Of a stretch of DNA of 64,000 nt, positions 1-9,019 are shown piece after piece. Every line of letters starts with the position of its first letter. Within the stretch, counting starts at the first letter, position 1. The position numbers and the translations under genes are program-made. Location: the NCBI GenBank assembly GCA_005223045.1, contig NJBM01000015.1, positions 62,001-126,000 of the forward strand, given 5' to 3'. The DNA comes from Planctomycetes bacterium B3_Pla. GTDB taxonomy: Bacteria > Planctomycetota > Phycisphaerae > Sedimentisphaerales > Anaerobacaceae. The notes below the pieces were generated by a model, which searched no databases, was not told the DNA's origin, and worked only from the letters and a program-made list of their open reading frames with translations.

Positions 1-1
1 G

Positions 2-694
2 GATTTTTCCCACGGCGAAATGGATCTTGAACTACGTAATGGTGTATGGGCCGAATCCATCGACGGCGTCTTTTTTGATTCGGGAGACGCCACCACTTTC
101 ACGCTCAAGGATTTTGAGATAAACCGGGATTATGCAAACTTCGGGTTCGGCCTGACCAATAACTTAGAGGTTTTCCTGCGTATGGGCGGAACAGAAGGCA
201 ATTTTGGCGACTCGCTGTGGGAGGATGAAGAAGAATTCGAGAGTAGTTCCGATCTTGCAGTCGGCGGTGGTATCAAGGTGACCTTCATCGAAGCAGGAGG
301 CTTTAAACTGGGCGGACTATTTCAAGCCAGTTGGGCGGCATTTGACGGACAACTATATGCACCGCATTGGGCGGCGGCCGACTTTGTTCAGGTCGATATA
401 ACAGAGGTCCAGATTGCGGTAGGCCCCAGCTATACCTGGGCGGACCGCATCTCGATTTACGGCGGGCCGTTCTTTCACTTCGTCGGCGGCGATCTATACG
501 ACACGTTCAGTGAGGTGGACACCGGGGGAGGCCTTTTGACTTCGGAATACGCTTGGCAAATCGATGAGGATTCCGTCTTCGGCGCCTATTTCGGACTCCA
601 ACTGTATCTCATCGGAGGCTGCTCTTTTAATGTCGAATACCAGCGCACGGCGGCAGCCGACGCCTTCGGTGCGAGCCTGATGTGTAGATTCTAA
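2..694 (+). CDS. Outer-membrane beta-barrel-like protein, 5' truncated by window edge
   Basis: The reading frame is open from the first bases, so the true start lies upstream; an internal ATG at 20 has no ribosome binding site. The visible 230 residues alternate aromatic and polar residues with many glycines, and the chain ends in an aromatic residue (…LMCRF), a common ending for outer-membrane barrel strands. Segments such as FGFGLTNNLEVFLRMGG and VAVGPSYTWADRISIYGGP look like barrel strands joined by short turns. I do not recognise a specific family. Placement in the outer membrane is inferred from composition and the C-terminal Phe. The next gene on the same strand begins about 170 bases downstream. 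Confidence 0.55.
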   Translation, partial: DFSHGEMDLELRNGVWAESIDGVFFDSGDATTFTLKDFEINRDYANFGFGLTNNLEVFLRMGGTEGNFGDSLWEDEEEFESSSDLAVGGGIKVTFIEAGGFKLGGLFQASWAAFDGQLYAPHWAAADFVQVDITEVQIAVGPSYTWADRISIYGGPFFHFVGGDLYDTFSEVDTGGGLLTSEYAWQIDEDSVFGAYFGLQLYLIGGCSFNVEYQRTAAADAFGASLMCRF

Positions 695-862
695 ACAGAG
701 ACAAAAGGAAGCAGAGCGGAAACCATCTATTGCCTGCTCGCCACTTGTTGGGCGGTGCGGCAGACTTGACAAATTGTGATTGCAGGATTATAATGGTAGG
801 CAATGGAGTTCTTGCATCTGGCTGTTTTTTGTTGGAAGCAGGATTTATCTGAGGCACAAATC

Positions 863-2182
863 ATGCGAGAATCGAAACTAAAACTAATGCCGGCGCTGCC
901 GATGGTGCTCGCAGTCATGATGCTTATTACATCTGCTTCGCCGGCCAGGGAGAACCGCAAGAAGTCGCCGCCCTCATCGTCGTCAAAGAGTTCCGGCAGC
1001 AGGCAGAGTTCTGGGTCAAGCTCTCGAAGGTCGGACCCTCCGTCCAGCTCAAGCTCGTCATCTCGACCTGCTCCGCGATCAAGCGGCAGCGCCTCGCGCA
1101 GATCAAGCACCGTACGTTCCAGCCGGGTCGTCCGTCAGCCTGGAACTACTTCTTCCACGCGCGGGATCGGTAGGATTCCGAGAAAGAGCGGCACATCTCC
1201 CTCGGCTCCGAGTTTGACCTCGAGCAGCAACCGCATCAATAGGAAGCACAGCAGCTACAGTGATTACCCATATACTCACCGGAGCCACTATTACTACCAC
1301 AGCGACTACTACCCCTCGCGCAGGATATTCTACTGGGTGTCCTGGCCGAATTGTTGCCGGCCCATTTATTATACATGGGGGTCTCACTACTCGTTCGGAT
1401 TTTTCTGGCCGTATTATCACCGCAGATTCATCTTCATCAGCCTTGGGGGCTATTGGCCCAGCTATACGTACCGGCGTTACTACTGGTACGGATACCATCC
1501 CTACAGATGGTATGGCGACTATCCTCCGGGATACGTAACCGCCGGCGATACCTACAATTACTATTACTACAACGATGAGCCGGGGGGCGAGACGCTGAAC
1601 CAAGCCAACAAGAAACTCGAAGAAACACCTACTCCGGAACCGGCCGATGAGACTCTCGCCGACCGGCATTTCGACGCCGGAGTCAAGGCCTTCGAAGGCG
1701 GCGACTATACGGCTGCGTCGGCCAATTTCCACGATGCGATGCAGCTCTCGCCGGAAGACATCGTCCTGCCGTTTGCGTATGTACAGGCCCTCTTTGCCGG
1801 CGGCGAATACAAGAAGGCCGCCGAGGCCCTGCGCACGGGTTTGGCTAAGGCATCCCCGGACAAAGAAGGTGTTTTTTATCCACGAGGACTTTATCCCGAT
1901 GAAAGCGTCCTGGAGCAGCAGATAGATCAGCTTTCACGTGCAGTCCGGCTAAACCCTGCCAACTCGGATTTGCAGCTTGTTCTGGGCTATCAGTTACTCG
2001 GTATGGGAAGACACGATGAAGCTGCCGGTCATTTACAGAGTGCTCAACAGGATAGCAGGAACAGCCAGGCCGCGACCGTGCTTACGAGGCTGGTGGAGAA
2101 ACTCAACAAAGCTGACAAGGACGACACAGCTTCAAAAGAAAAGCAGCCGAACAGTTCGCAAGTGCAACCCGATCAGCAATAA
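863..2182 (+). CDS. Exported Ser-rich / Tyr-rich protein with C-terminal TPR repeats
   Basis: The start at 863 has GAGG eight bases upstream and gives a clean signal peptide (MRESKLKLMPALPMVLAVMM… ending near SASPA); an in-frame ATG at 803 would only add a poor leader. After the signal come roughly 80 residues dominated by Ser, Arg and Pro, then about 120 residues extremely rich in Tyr, Trp, His and Arg (runs such as YWYGYHPYRWYGDYPPGY). From about residue 260 to 415 there are TPR-like helices (FDAGVKAFEGGDYTAASANF and two later copies). The low-complexity parts suggest an envelope or matrix protein; the TPR part suggests protein binding. The function is unknown. Confidence 0.75.
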   Translation: MRESKLKLMPALPMVLAVMMLITSASPARENRKKSPPSSSSKSSGSRQSSGSSSRRSDPPSSSSSSSRPAPRSSGSASRRSSTVRSSRVVRQPGTTSSTRGIGRIPRKSGTSPSAPSLTSSSNRINRKHSSYSDYPYTHRSHYYYHSDYYPSRRIFYWVSWPNCCRPIYYTWGSHYSFGFFWPYYHRRFIFISLGGYWPSYTYRRYYWYGYHPYRWYGDYPPGYVTAGDTYNYYYYNDEPGGETLNQANKKLEETPTPEPADETLADRHFDAGVKAFEGGDYTAASANFHDAMQLSPEDIVLPFAYVQALFAGGEYKKAAEALRTGLAKASPDKEGVFYPRGLYPDESVLEQQIDQLSRAVRLNPANSDLQLVLGYQLLGMGRHDEAAGHLQSAQQDSRNSQAATVLTRLVEKLNKADKDDTASKEKQPNSSQVQPDQQ

Positions 2183-2223
2183 GACAGCAGAAACTCAAAC
2201 GCCCCGGCAAAGCGCGATAATAA

Positions 2224-2276
2224 AGACGTTGACCTTCATGCCCTTGCCATGTTCTCGCGCTCGTTGACCAACGTCT
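2224..2276. terminator. Possible bidirectional terminator hairpin
   Basis: Between two convergent genes, AGACGTTG (2224-2231) pairs with CAACGTCT (2269-2276), and a nested CGTTG/CAACG hairpin with a 2-base loop sits at 2262-2273. There is no clear T-run on either strand, so this is weak support for a terminator. Confidence 0.25.
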
Positions 2277-2277
2277 C

Positions 2278-3630
2278 TCACAAAGTCCAGCCGTCCCGAT
2301 AAGGCGGATTGACAAACTTGTCGGCCTCCGCGTCGTTGGTGACGCGCATATTCTTTACGTCCCAGATCAACTTGCGGTTCTGGTTGCGTATGGCCATGAC
2401 TCCCAGCAGCGCCATTTCTGTCAGGGGGCCGCCGTAGTCGAAGTTTGAACTGGCCGGCTTGCCGCCCTTGCACGCGAGTATCCAGTCTTTGTGGTGACCT
2501 TGTGAGCGGGGCAAAGTCTTCTCTGGTAAGTCGTACGCCTTCATCTTGGTTTCCGGCACGATCCGCAGTCCGCCGGCGCCGTGGGAACCGTGCATTATGT
2601 TGCCGTTCTCCCCGATCAGCAGTGCGCCTTCGCCTCCGATTTTTCTGTCGATTTCCATATCATGCGGGCGCGGCGGGCGGAGTCTGCCGTCCGACCAGGT
2701 CAGCTCGACCGGCGGCATGTCGCCGCGAGCCGGAAATTTGAAACGCACAACCGAAGCCACGGGATAGGTTTCTCTCATAATCTCCGGCACAAAATGAGTT
2801 GTCGTGGCCTCGACCTCGACAGTATCCACTTCGCCTAATTTCAGCGCCCAGAAGACGGGGTCGAGAATGTGACAGCCCATGTCACCCAATGCCCCGGTGC
2901 CGAAATCGACCCAGCCGCGCCAGTCGAAAGGCAGGTACGCAGGATGATACGGACGATACTGCGCCGGGCCAAGCCAGAGGTCCCAATCCAATTCTTTCGG
3001 CACAGGCGGCGTGTCTTCGGGACGTTTCATGTTCACAGGGAAGGCCGCCCCGCCGGAAGGCCGGCTGCTCCAGGCATAGACCTTCCGGACCTCGCCGATA
3101 GCGCCGTCCTGTATCCATTCGGACATCATCCGTATCTGCTCGGAAGAATGTCCCTGATTGCCCATCTGGGTCTGGACCTTATGCTTGCGGGCAGCCTCGG
3201 TGATCTGACGCACCTCGTGGATCGTATGAGCGAGCGGCTTCTCGCAATAGACGTGTTTGCCCATCCTGATAGCTCTCATCGCGGCCACTGCATGGCAATG
3301 ATCGGGCGTCGAGACCAGCACCGCGTCAATGGAATTGTCCATTTCATCCAGCATCTTGCGGAAGTCTTTGTACTTCCTGGCCTTAGGATAAGCCTTGAAC
3401 ATTTTTTCCGCCCGCTTTCCGTCCACGTCACAGAGTGCGACGATATTCTCACTGCGGGTGCCGTTGATATTGGCCCGTGCCCTGCCGCCGGAGGCAATCG
3501 CGGCTATGTTCAGCTTGTTGCTGGGAGCATTTCGCCCCAGTACGTGAGAAGGCACAATGGTTATGGCGGCAGCAGATCCAGCCAGCGTACCCATAAATTC
3601 TCGTCGGGAAATACGTCTTTCTCGTTTCAT
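2278..3630 (-). CDS. Tat-exported Gfo/Idh/MocA-family oxidoreductase
   Basis: NAD(P)-dependent sugar or inositol oxidoreductase family, 450 residues. It begins with a twin-arginine signal (RRISRREFMGTLAGSAAA), so it is expected to be exported folded with its cofactor. The Rossmann-type N-terminal domain starts near residue 38 (LNIAAIASGGRA), the characteristic EKPLAH motif with the catalytic Lys is present, and the C-terminal domain carries GDMGCHILDP, typical of the family. Exported members are abundant in Planctomycetes and are usually assigned to sugar catabolism; the substrate cannot be read from sequence. It converges on the upstream TPR gene, with a repeat-rich stretch behind its start. 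Confidence 0.9.
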   Translation of the reverse strand: MKRERRISRREFMGTLAGSAAAITIVPSHVLGRNAPSNKLNIAAIASGGRARANINGTRSENIVALCDVDGKRAEKMFKAYPKARKYKDFRKMLDEMDNSIDAVLVSTPDHCHAVAAMRAIRMGKHVYCEKPLAHTIHEVRQITEAARKHKVQTQMGNQGHSSEQIRMMSEWIQDGAIGEVRKVYAWSSRPSGGAAFPVNMKRPEDTPPVPKELDWDLWLGPAQYRPYHPAYLPFDWRGWVDFGTGALGDMGCHILDPVFWALKLGEVDTVEVEATTTHFVPEIMRETYPVASVVRFKFPARGDMPPVELTWSDGRLRPPRPHDMEIDRKIGGEGALLIGENGNIMHGSHGAGGLRIVPETKMKAYDLPEKTLPRSQGHHKDWILACKGGKPASSNFDYGGPLTEMALLGVMAIRNQNRKLIWDVKNMRVTNDAEADKFVNPPYRDGWTL

Positions 3631-3750
3631 TGTGATGATACCCTCAATAAATTGGCTATACTAAAATATAGTTTGCACGGGAGCGTAAGTTTATCCGATC
3701 ATCAGCGCATTTACAACCGCCATCCCGCCAATCCCCATCGCGGCGCATGA

Positions 3751-4257
3751 AATTGGCTTTTGAATTGGCTTTGTTTTCCCGGCCTCTCTGTCGCATTATA
3801 TTTACATAACTATTTATAGCATAGTTACTTATATCAATTTGACCTTCCCACAAATTGGCTTCGTTTTGCAAAATCGCACCTGTCAAACGCACTCTGCAAC
3901 ATACGATATGCGACATACAACATACGACATACGAAATTGGCTTTGTTTTTTCAAATCACACCCTTTCAAACCTGCTGTGAAGGAATTGGGTTTGTTTTTT
4001 GGGCTCTTATCGAGCGAGAAATTATCATAATACATTGTATATACTGAGCTTGCATTAATTTCCACTCCCGGCAAATTGGCTTTGTTTTTCACAATCGTAC
4101 TCTGTCAACCGTGCTTTGACCCTTGTCATTCCGCACCCATTCGACCTCGCTCAAGGCAGGCTTGATGCGGAATCCAGGAACGTAAGGAAGTCTGGATTCC
4201 TGCTTTCGCAGGAATGACGAACCACCCTTTGGGCTATGATCAAGTTGGCTTTGTTTT
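3751..4257 (-). repeat. Cluster of AATTGGCTTTGTTTT repeats
   Basis: Copies begin at 3751 (partial), 3763, 3853 (one mismatch), 3935, 3984 (one mismatch), 4074 and 4243 (one mismatch), all in the same orientation. Several are followed by a related tail, roughly CAAATCGCACCTGTCAAAC, so the full unit is about 40-45 bases. Starts are 90, 82, 49, 90 and 169 bases apart, so it is neither a tandem array nor a CRISPR. Read on the minus strand the core is AAAACAAAGCCAATT. The function is unknown; it looks like a dispersed intergenic repeat family. Confidence 0.8.
4125..4218. repeat. Inverted-repeat element, REP/MITE-like
   Basis: GTCATTCC (4125-4132) pairs with GGAATGAC (4211-4218). Inside is a tight hairpin, ATTCCTGC-TTTC-GCAGGAAT (4196-4215). 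The string CTGGATTCCTGCTTTCGCAG belongs to a widely dispersed bacterial intergenic repeat that is often mistranslated as an FLRKQESR-type peptide. It could fold as RNA or DNA, or be a relic of a small mobile element. Confidence 0.6.
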
Positions 4258-4490
4258 GCACAATTGGCAGCAATATCTTCGCTGTTTTCTCCGCCGATTA
4301 AGCCCTGCCGGTACAATAGGCAGTATCTACAATACACAATACGATATACGATGCATATTTTGTTCTACACATATCTTACTCCGAAATGGTCGGCCGTCAA
4401 GTAAAATCTTTTCTTAGCCACAGAGAAAGTAGAGAAAGAAAGAGAATACCGACAAATGATCAATTATCCATGATGAATTAGGGACAACGG

Positions 4491-4640
4491 GGCTGTTGAA
4501 AAATCCCACCGTGACGCCTGAGATTGCCGCGCGATTCTTTGAATCGGCTCCTTGGGGCCAAGCCCGCAATGACGTAGGAATGGGCCTTTTGTCATTGCGA
4601 GGAGCGCAGCGACGAAGCAATCTCACCTTTTTCAACAGCC
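4491..4640. mobile_element. 150-bp MITE-like element with 13-bp terminal inverted repeats
   Basis: GGCTGTTGAAAAA (4491-4503) is an exact inverted repeat of TTTTTCAACAGCC (4628-4640). A subterminal GAGATTGC (left) and GCAATCTC (right) also pair, and the interior holds GCAATGAC / GTCATTGC arms. There is no coding capacity. The ends resemble those of some insertion sequences, but I see no clear target-site duplication, so mobility is inferred from the terminal repeats alone. Confidence 0.5.
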
Positions 4641-4756
4641 GCACTGTCACTAATGAAGCCGCGAGACAACTCGCTGGGGCGGACAGAGTATTGTCGCAAT
4701 CGCAATGAGATTTTGATATTATGGGGTTTCAAGTGTGCAGGGTAGTTTCTGTGAAG

Positions 4757-4772
4757 TCCCGGCGCGCCGGGA
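4757..4772. repeat. 16-bp perfect GC palindrome
   Basis: TCCCGGCGCGCCGGGA is self-complementary and is followed by GGGAAATCCCGGAG, so several alternative hairpins can form. It lies directly upstream of the GGAG ribosome binding site of the next lipoprotein gene and could be an operator, a transcript hairpin or a repeat fragment. Confidence 0.5.
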
Positions 4773-4792
4773 TGGGAAATCCCGGAGATATT

Positions 4793-5911
4793 ATGCAGGA
4801 CGGCAAAGAAGTGATGTTCAAGTTTCTGTGCTTTATGATGGCTTGTTCTTTGATTGGGCTTTCCGGCTGCCGCAAGGATTCGGATAGACTGGATGGCGAG
4901 CCATTATCCGAAGTGCTTCTCAGATATACTCCACAAATCGGACTGACCAATCATTACGGATTCTCCGTGAATCTTGATAAAAAGTTTTTCTTAAAGGGGA
5001 GGTGGAGAAGTGAGGGGAATGAGAATCTTAAGGGAATTATCTCGATAGAAGCTATAGAACAAAACGGCGACAACTATCTTACAAGATGGTACGCTGCAAT
5101 GGGCAAGTCAAATCTTTCCAAAGAAGCACTGGATATAATGAAAGACCGTGCTGTGAAAACTTATGATCTGATCATTTCCGACCGTTATGTATGTGATGAA
5201 GCTCCTATAAATGACTTGTGTTTTCCCGATGAGCCAATAAGCCCCGGCGCTGAATGGGAAGGTGAGGGGCTTTTCAGCTTTGGAGATATGGCTACTGTTA
5301 ATAAACCGATGTTGAAGATGTCTTACCGACTCGTCAAGGCTGTTGAAAACAAAGACGGCAGGTATTGTGTCATAGAATGCGAACCTGCTGCAGATCAAAT
5401 TGAATTCCCGCTACAGATCGGTCAGCTTGGGCTAAAGTGTGATGCGACGGGAAAAGTAACTGCTGTGCGACAGGATTCAGATGCACAAGGCAAAATCAAA
5501 GTTGGCGATGTATTGGTTGCTGTTAACGGCCAGAAGGCAGTCACCGCAAAGGATTGGCATGACATGTATGAAAGATTCATAGAAATGCCGGACAATGTGG
5601 GTTCTGCCATTATTTTGACCATAAGCAGAGATGGCCGGGAGCAGGATGTTGAGGTGCTGAAATCCTTTGTGACTCTCGGAACGATGGAGGTCAACTTTAG
5701 CAACGATTCCCGAAAGGTAATCTTTGACATAGACAAGGGGATAATCATTTCCGATGAGTCTTCATCAGAGTACGATGTTATGTATGATTTTCTCGATGAA
5801 TTTCCATTTATGGACGACTATATGGGCACGAGTTCTTTTAAGGAACGTGCCACAACAAGGGAAGGCCCAAGAAACTATCGTAACAAGTGGAAGATGAAGC
5901 TGCTACAATGA
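4793..5911 (+). CDS. PDZ-domain lipoprotein
   Basis: The start at 4793 is preceded by GGAG at 4784; an in-frame ATG at 4814 would give a shorter signal peptide. Either way the signal ends in a lipobox (SLIGLSGC), so the product should be lipid-anchored in the envelope. The first two thirds have no recognisable domain. From about residue 214 to 286 there is a PDZ-like segment (GKVTAVRQDSDAQGKIKVGD, then VLVAVNGQKAV), the kind of peptide-binding module found in HtrA or RseP-type proteins, but no protease domain is present. The role is unknown. It stands alone, between the repeat-rich stretch and a transporter gene. Confidence 0.75.
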   Translation: MQDGKEVMFKFLCFMMACSLIGLSGCRKDSDRLDGEPLSEVLLRYTPQIGLTNHYGFSVNLDKKFFLKGRWRSEGNENLKGIISIEAIEQNGDNYLTRWYAAMGKSNLSKEALDIMKDRAVKTYDLIISDRYVCDEAPINDLCFPDEPISPGAEWEGEGLFSFGDMATVNKPMLKMSYRLVKAVENKDGRYCVIECEPAADQIEFPLQIGQLGLKCDATGKVTAVRQDSDAQGKIKVGDVLVAVNGQKAVTAKDWHDMYERFIEMPDNVGSAIILTISRDGREQDVEVLKSFVTLGTMEVNFSNDSRKVIFDIDKGIIISDESSSEYDVMYDFLDEFPFMDDYMGTSSFKERATTREGPRNYRNKWKMKLLQ

Positions 5912-6002
5912 GAAGGTGGGCGAGGTCTTTCGGAGGACAAGGTTCGATCAATTAAACTGTCCGTCTTGACACAGCGTGCTATTTCCATTCCAATGGCTCC
6001 CC

Positions 6003-7727
6003 ATGATCGGAAACCATTTGCCTTTGGCGAACTTACATATTGCAGACATCTCTGTTATCGCCCTTTATCTATTGGGCGTTACCTTCATCGGTATCTGGTC
6101 GGCCAGGCAGATAAAAACGAGTGCCGATTTCTTCCTGCCCCACAGGTTCGGCAAGATAATGATGATAATGTTCTCGTTCGGCACGGGCACCCATTCAGAC
6201 CATGCCGTCAGCGTCTCGGCCAAGAGCTTCACAAACGGCCTCTCCGGCATCTGGTATCAATGGCTATGGCTACCGGTGACTCCGTTCTACTGGCTCATAG
6301 CCCCGGTCTTTCGACGATTTCGCGCCATTACCACTTCCGACATCTTTGAATCCAGATTCAGCCCCAGTGTTGGGATATTGTTTGCCGTAGTTGGCGTGCT
6401 GAATCTTACGTTCAACATCGGCGTGATGCTCAAAGGCTCGAGCGCCCTTGTTTCCGCCAGCACGGGGGACTTTATTTCCGCCAATTTAGCTACCGTGATG
6501 TTGACGGTGATATTTGTGATATACGGGGTAGCCGGCGGCCTCGGAGCTGCTATTGTAACAGATCTGATTCAAGGCATCCTGACCATCATTTTCTCAGTTC
6601 TGCTGCTTCCGCTGATACTGAACGCAGTCGGCGGTTTCGCGGTAATGCGCGAGAAGATCGCCGATCCTAAAATGTTCTCGCTGGTTGCGCCCGGAGAGAT
6701 TGGATTCTTTTACGTCGCCGTAATTGCATTCAATGCTCTTGTAGGCGTTATGACTCAACCTCAGGCTCTGAGCCACTGCGCCGCCGGCAAAACAGAGGCC
6801 GAAGGCCGCATCGGGTTTATGGGTGGAACTCTGATTAAGCGTTTCTGCACGATACCGTGGTGCCTTACGGGAGTGGCGGCAGTCGTTTATTTCGCCGGCA
6901 AAGACATTCATCCCGACCGTGTCTTCGGCACGATTGCAGGTGATTTCCTGCCAAAACTCATGCCGGGCGTGCTTGGTGTCTTTATTGCCGGTGTTCTCGG
7001 CGCTGTCATGAGTTCATGCGACGCATTTATGATCGCCTCATCTGCGCTCTTTACTGAGAACGTCTATAAGAGACTAATTTGCGACAAAGACGACAGGCAT
7101 TACATCGCGGTCGGGCGTATTGCTGCCGTGGGGATAGTAGGCGGTGGTGTAGCATTCGCCTTTTGGCTGCCCGACGTTGTAACTGGACTCGAGATATTCT
7201 GGAAAATCTCTCCGATGATGGGTATCGCATTGTGGCTGGGACTATTCTGGAGACGCATGACTCCCTGTGGCGCCTGGGCCGCGACGTTGACCGCCTTTGG
7301 CATCTGGTTTCTGACCACACAACCGGCCTTTATCGATTTCATCGGCGGCATCCCGGGTAGTGAAGCAATGAGGTTTGTGATCGTCAAAGACAGTGTCCCT
7401 GAAATCTACCTTCCCTGGCAAATGTTGTTCTATCTGACTGGCGGAACACTGGCAGCCATTGTAGTGAGCCTTTTGACCAGGCCGGTGCCGGAAGAGCAGC
7501 TCGATAATTTCTACGCACTGGTGCGAACTCCTATCCAGCCCGGCGAGAAGGAGACTGCCCCCTGTACGCTGCCGGAAGGTGTCGTTGTCCCCGAAAAAAG
7601 GAAACTGCTGCCGTTCAAGAATCTGGAAATACTGGTTCCTTCGCGGATCTCCGTGATCGGTTTTCTCGTCGGCTGGGTATGTGTGGCGGCAATTGTCTAT
7701 GCAGTTTATCTGATAGCAAGTGGTTAA
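6003..7727 (+). CDS. Sodium:solute symporter (SSF family)
   Basis: Multi-spanning inner-membrane protein, 574 residues from the ATG at 6003; a GTG at 5976 would add nine residues, and neither start has a good ribosome binding site. It has more than ten hydrophobic segments. The SSF-type core is visible in IADISVIALYLLGVTFIGIW near the N terminus and in GAVMSSCDAFMIASSALF, matching the conserved late-helix signature. SSF proteins couple Na+ entry to uptake of sugars, organic acids or other small solutes; the substrate is unknown. The following uroporphyrinogen-decarboxylase-family gene starts 11 bases after its stop, so the two are probably co-transcribed. Confidence 0.88.
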   Translation: MIGNHLPLANLHIADISVIALYLLGVTFIGIWSARQIKTSADFFLPHRFGKIMMIMFSFGTGTHSDHAVSVSAKSFTNGLSGIWYQWLWLPVTPFYWLIAPVFRRFRAITTSDIFESRFSPSVGILFAVVGVLNLTFNIGVMLKGSSALVSASTGDFISANLATVMLTVIFVIYGVAGGLGAAIVTDLIQGILTIIFSVLLLPLILNAVGGFAVMREKIADPKMFSLVAPGEIGFFYVAVIAFNALVGVMTQPQALSHCAAGKTEAEGRIGFMGGTLIKRFCTIPWCLTGVAAVVYFAGKDIHPDRVFGTIAGDFLPKLMPGVLGVFIAGVLGAVMSSCDAFMIASSALFTENVYKRLICDKDDRHYIAVGRIAAVGIVGGGVAFAFWLPDVVTGLEIFWKISPMMGIALWLGLFWRRMTPCGAWAATLTAFGIWFLTTQPAFIDFIGGIPGSEAMRFVIVKDSVPEIYLPWQMLFYLTGGTLAAIVVSLLTRPVPEEQLDNFYALVRTPIQPGEKETAPCTLPEGVVVPEKRKLLPFKNLEILVPSRISVIGFLVGWVCVAAIVYAVYLIASG

Positions 7728-7738
7728 GGGTCGAAGAT

Positions 7739-9019
7739 ATGTGTGGCCAAGGTCAAACTAATTCCTGCAACATCGATGCCTCCCGTCAACGAGTGCGGGC
7801 CAGCCTGGCCCATACCGAGCCTGATCGGATCGTTGTCGATCTGGGCGCCACCACGAGCAGCGGCATATCCGGCATCGCCTACGATCGTCTCAAGACCCAT
7901 TTGGGTATGCGTTCAGGACAAACGTGCATATTCGACGTGATCCAGCAATTGGCTCGTGTGGAAGACGAGATGCTCGAGACCTTCGGTGTAGATGTTGCTT
8001 CTCTCGGCCGGCAGCTTGATCAACAATCCGGCGCCTGGTATCCGGTGACCCTGGCGCAGGGCACCGAGGTTCAATGGCCGACACACTTTAGGCCAGTCGT
8101 GCGAGCTGATGGCAGCCGGGATGCCGTGGACTCACAGGGGAAGGTCATTGGGCGCATGCCGGCCGGCGGGCCCTTCTTCGATCAGGTCCATTTCCCCTAT
8201 GTCGATGGCTATCCGGACAGCTTTGAGGATTTGGCCGACGCCATGAGTCAGGTCCTCTGGGGGAGGTTTCCGCGAATGCCCTGGCAGAGCGCCGGTGAGA
8301 GTGACTTCTGGGAGCGGCTCCGTGCCGGGGGCATTGAACTCCGCGAGAAGACCGGCCGGGCACTGGTGGTCAGCGTCGGCTGTAATATGCTGGAGTGGGG
8401 GATGTTTCTTAGGCGTATGGATCAATTCCTGATGGATCTTCATGCCGAGCCCTACGAGGTGGAACGTTTTCTGGAGGCCCTTACCGAGCATCATCTGGCC
8501 TTCCTGGCCAGGGCCGTCGAGGCAGTGGGGGATATCGCCGATGTATTCCGTTTTGGGGATGATCTGGGCATGGTTCAGGGGCCCCTCATATCCCCGGAAC
8601 TCTACAGGCGATTCTTCAAACCCAGGCATAAGCTGCTCTGTGATTATGTCAAAAGCCATACGGATGCTTTTACTCTTCTCCATTCCTGCGGCTCGATCTA
8701 TGAATTGATCCCCGATTTGATCGAAGCCGGATTCGACTGTATCAATCCCGTGCAAACGAACTGCCGGGACATGGACCCGGCCCGGCTCAAGCGCCAGTTC
8801 GGCCGTGAGCTGGTCTTCTGGGGGGGAGGCTGTGACACACGGACAGTGCTCAACAACGCCAGGGCCCGGGAGGTGAAGGATCATGTGCGGCGGAATCTGG
8901 ATATCTTCGCCCCGGGCGGCGGATTCGTCTTCTGCACCGTACATAACATTCTTCCGGAGGTCCCACCCGAAAATATTGCGGCAATGTTCGAAGCGGTGGG
9001 AGAATTCACCGGCTCGTAG
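7739..9019 (+). CDS. Uroporphyrinogen decarboxylase-family protein (methyltransferase-like)
   Basis: A 426-residue URO-D-fold protein. A longer frame reaches back to 7679 but would overlap the symporter gene, so ATG 7739 is preferred. The C-terminal half has LLHSCGSIYELIPDL followed by further Cys residues. This HxC…C arrangement is the zinc site of MtaA/MtbA-type corrinoid methyltransferases rather than of HemE, so haem synthesis is unlikely. Such proteins are common in planctomycete catabolic clusters beside transporters and oxidoreductases, with unproven function. A methyl-transfer role is inference; no corrinoid protein is encoded nearby. Confidence 0.75.
   Translation: MCGQGQTNSCNIDASRQRVRASLAHTEPDRIVVDLGATTSSGISGIAYDRLKTHLGMRSGQTCIFDVIQQLARVEDEMLETFGVDVASLGRQLDQQSGAWYPVTLAQGTEVQWPTHFRPVVRADGSRDAVDSQGKVIGRMPAGGPFFDQVHFPYVDGYPDSFEDLADAMSQVLWGRFPRMPWQSAGESDFWERLRAGGIELREKTGRALVVSVGCNMLEWGMFLRRMDQFLMDLHAEPYEVERFLEALTEHHLAFLARAVEAVGDIADVFRFGDDLGMVQGPLISPELYRRFFKPRHKLLCDYVKSHTDAFTLLHSCGSIYELIPDLIEAGFDCINPVQTNCRDMDPARLKRQFGRELVFWGGGCDTRTVLNNARAREVKDHVRRNLDIFAPGGGFVFCTVHNILPEVPPENIAAMFEAVGEFTGS

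Larger units (their letters stand above)
3631..4792. other. Gene-free stretch of about 1.16 kb filled with short repeats
   Basis: No credible gene lies between the oxidoreductase start and the next lipoprotein. The stretch holds several copies of an AATTGGCTTTGTTTT-type repeat, a short ACATACG-type low-complexity run (3897-3935), a 94-base inverted-repeat element (4125-4218), a purine-rich AGAAAGA run (4417-4446), a 150-base element with 13-base perfect terminal inverted repeats (4491-4640) and a 16-base palindrome (4757-4772). Minus-strand reading frames crossing it translate the repeats into Lys/Gln/Ser/Asn-rich peptides and are not genes. Confidence 0.75.

Noticed and set aside
2869-3750. 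293-residue plus-strand reading frame
   Set aside because: It is antisense to the well-supported Gfo/Idh/MocA oxidoreductase and has no motif.
3751-4257. CRISPR array
   Set aside because: The repeat is short, copy spacing is irregular (49-169 bases), copies diverge, and no cas gene is present.
3656-4337. Minus-strand proteins with KKQSQF / NKANL-type sequences
   Set aside because: They are translations of the AATTGGCTTTGTTTT repeats and of the FLRKQESR-type repeat; they lack ribosome binding sites and have no domain.
8132-8944. 270-residue minus-strand reading frame
   Set aside because: It is antisense to the uroporphyrinogen-decarboxylase-family gene and lacks any recognisable motif.
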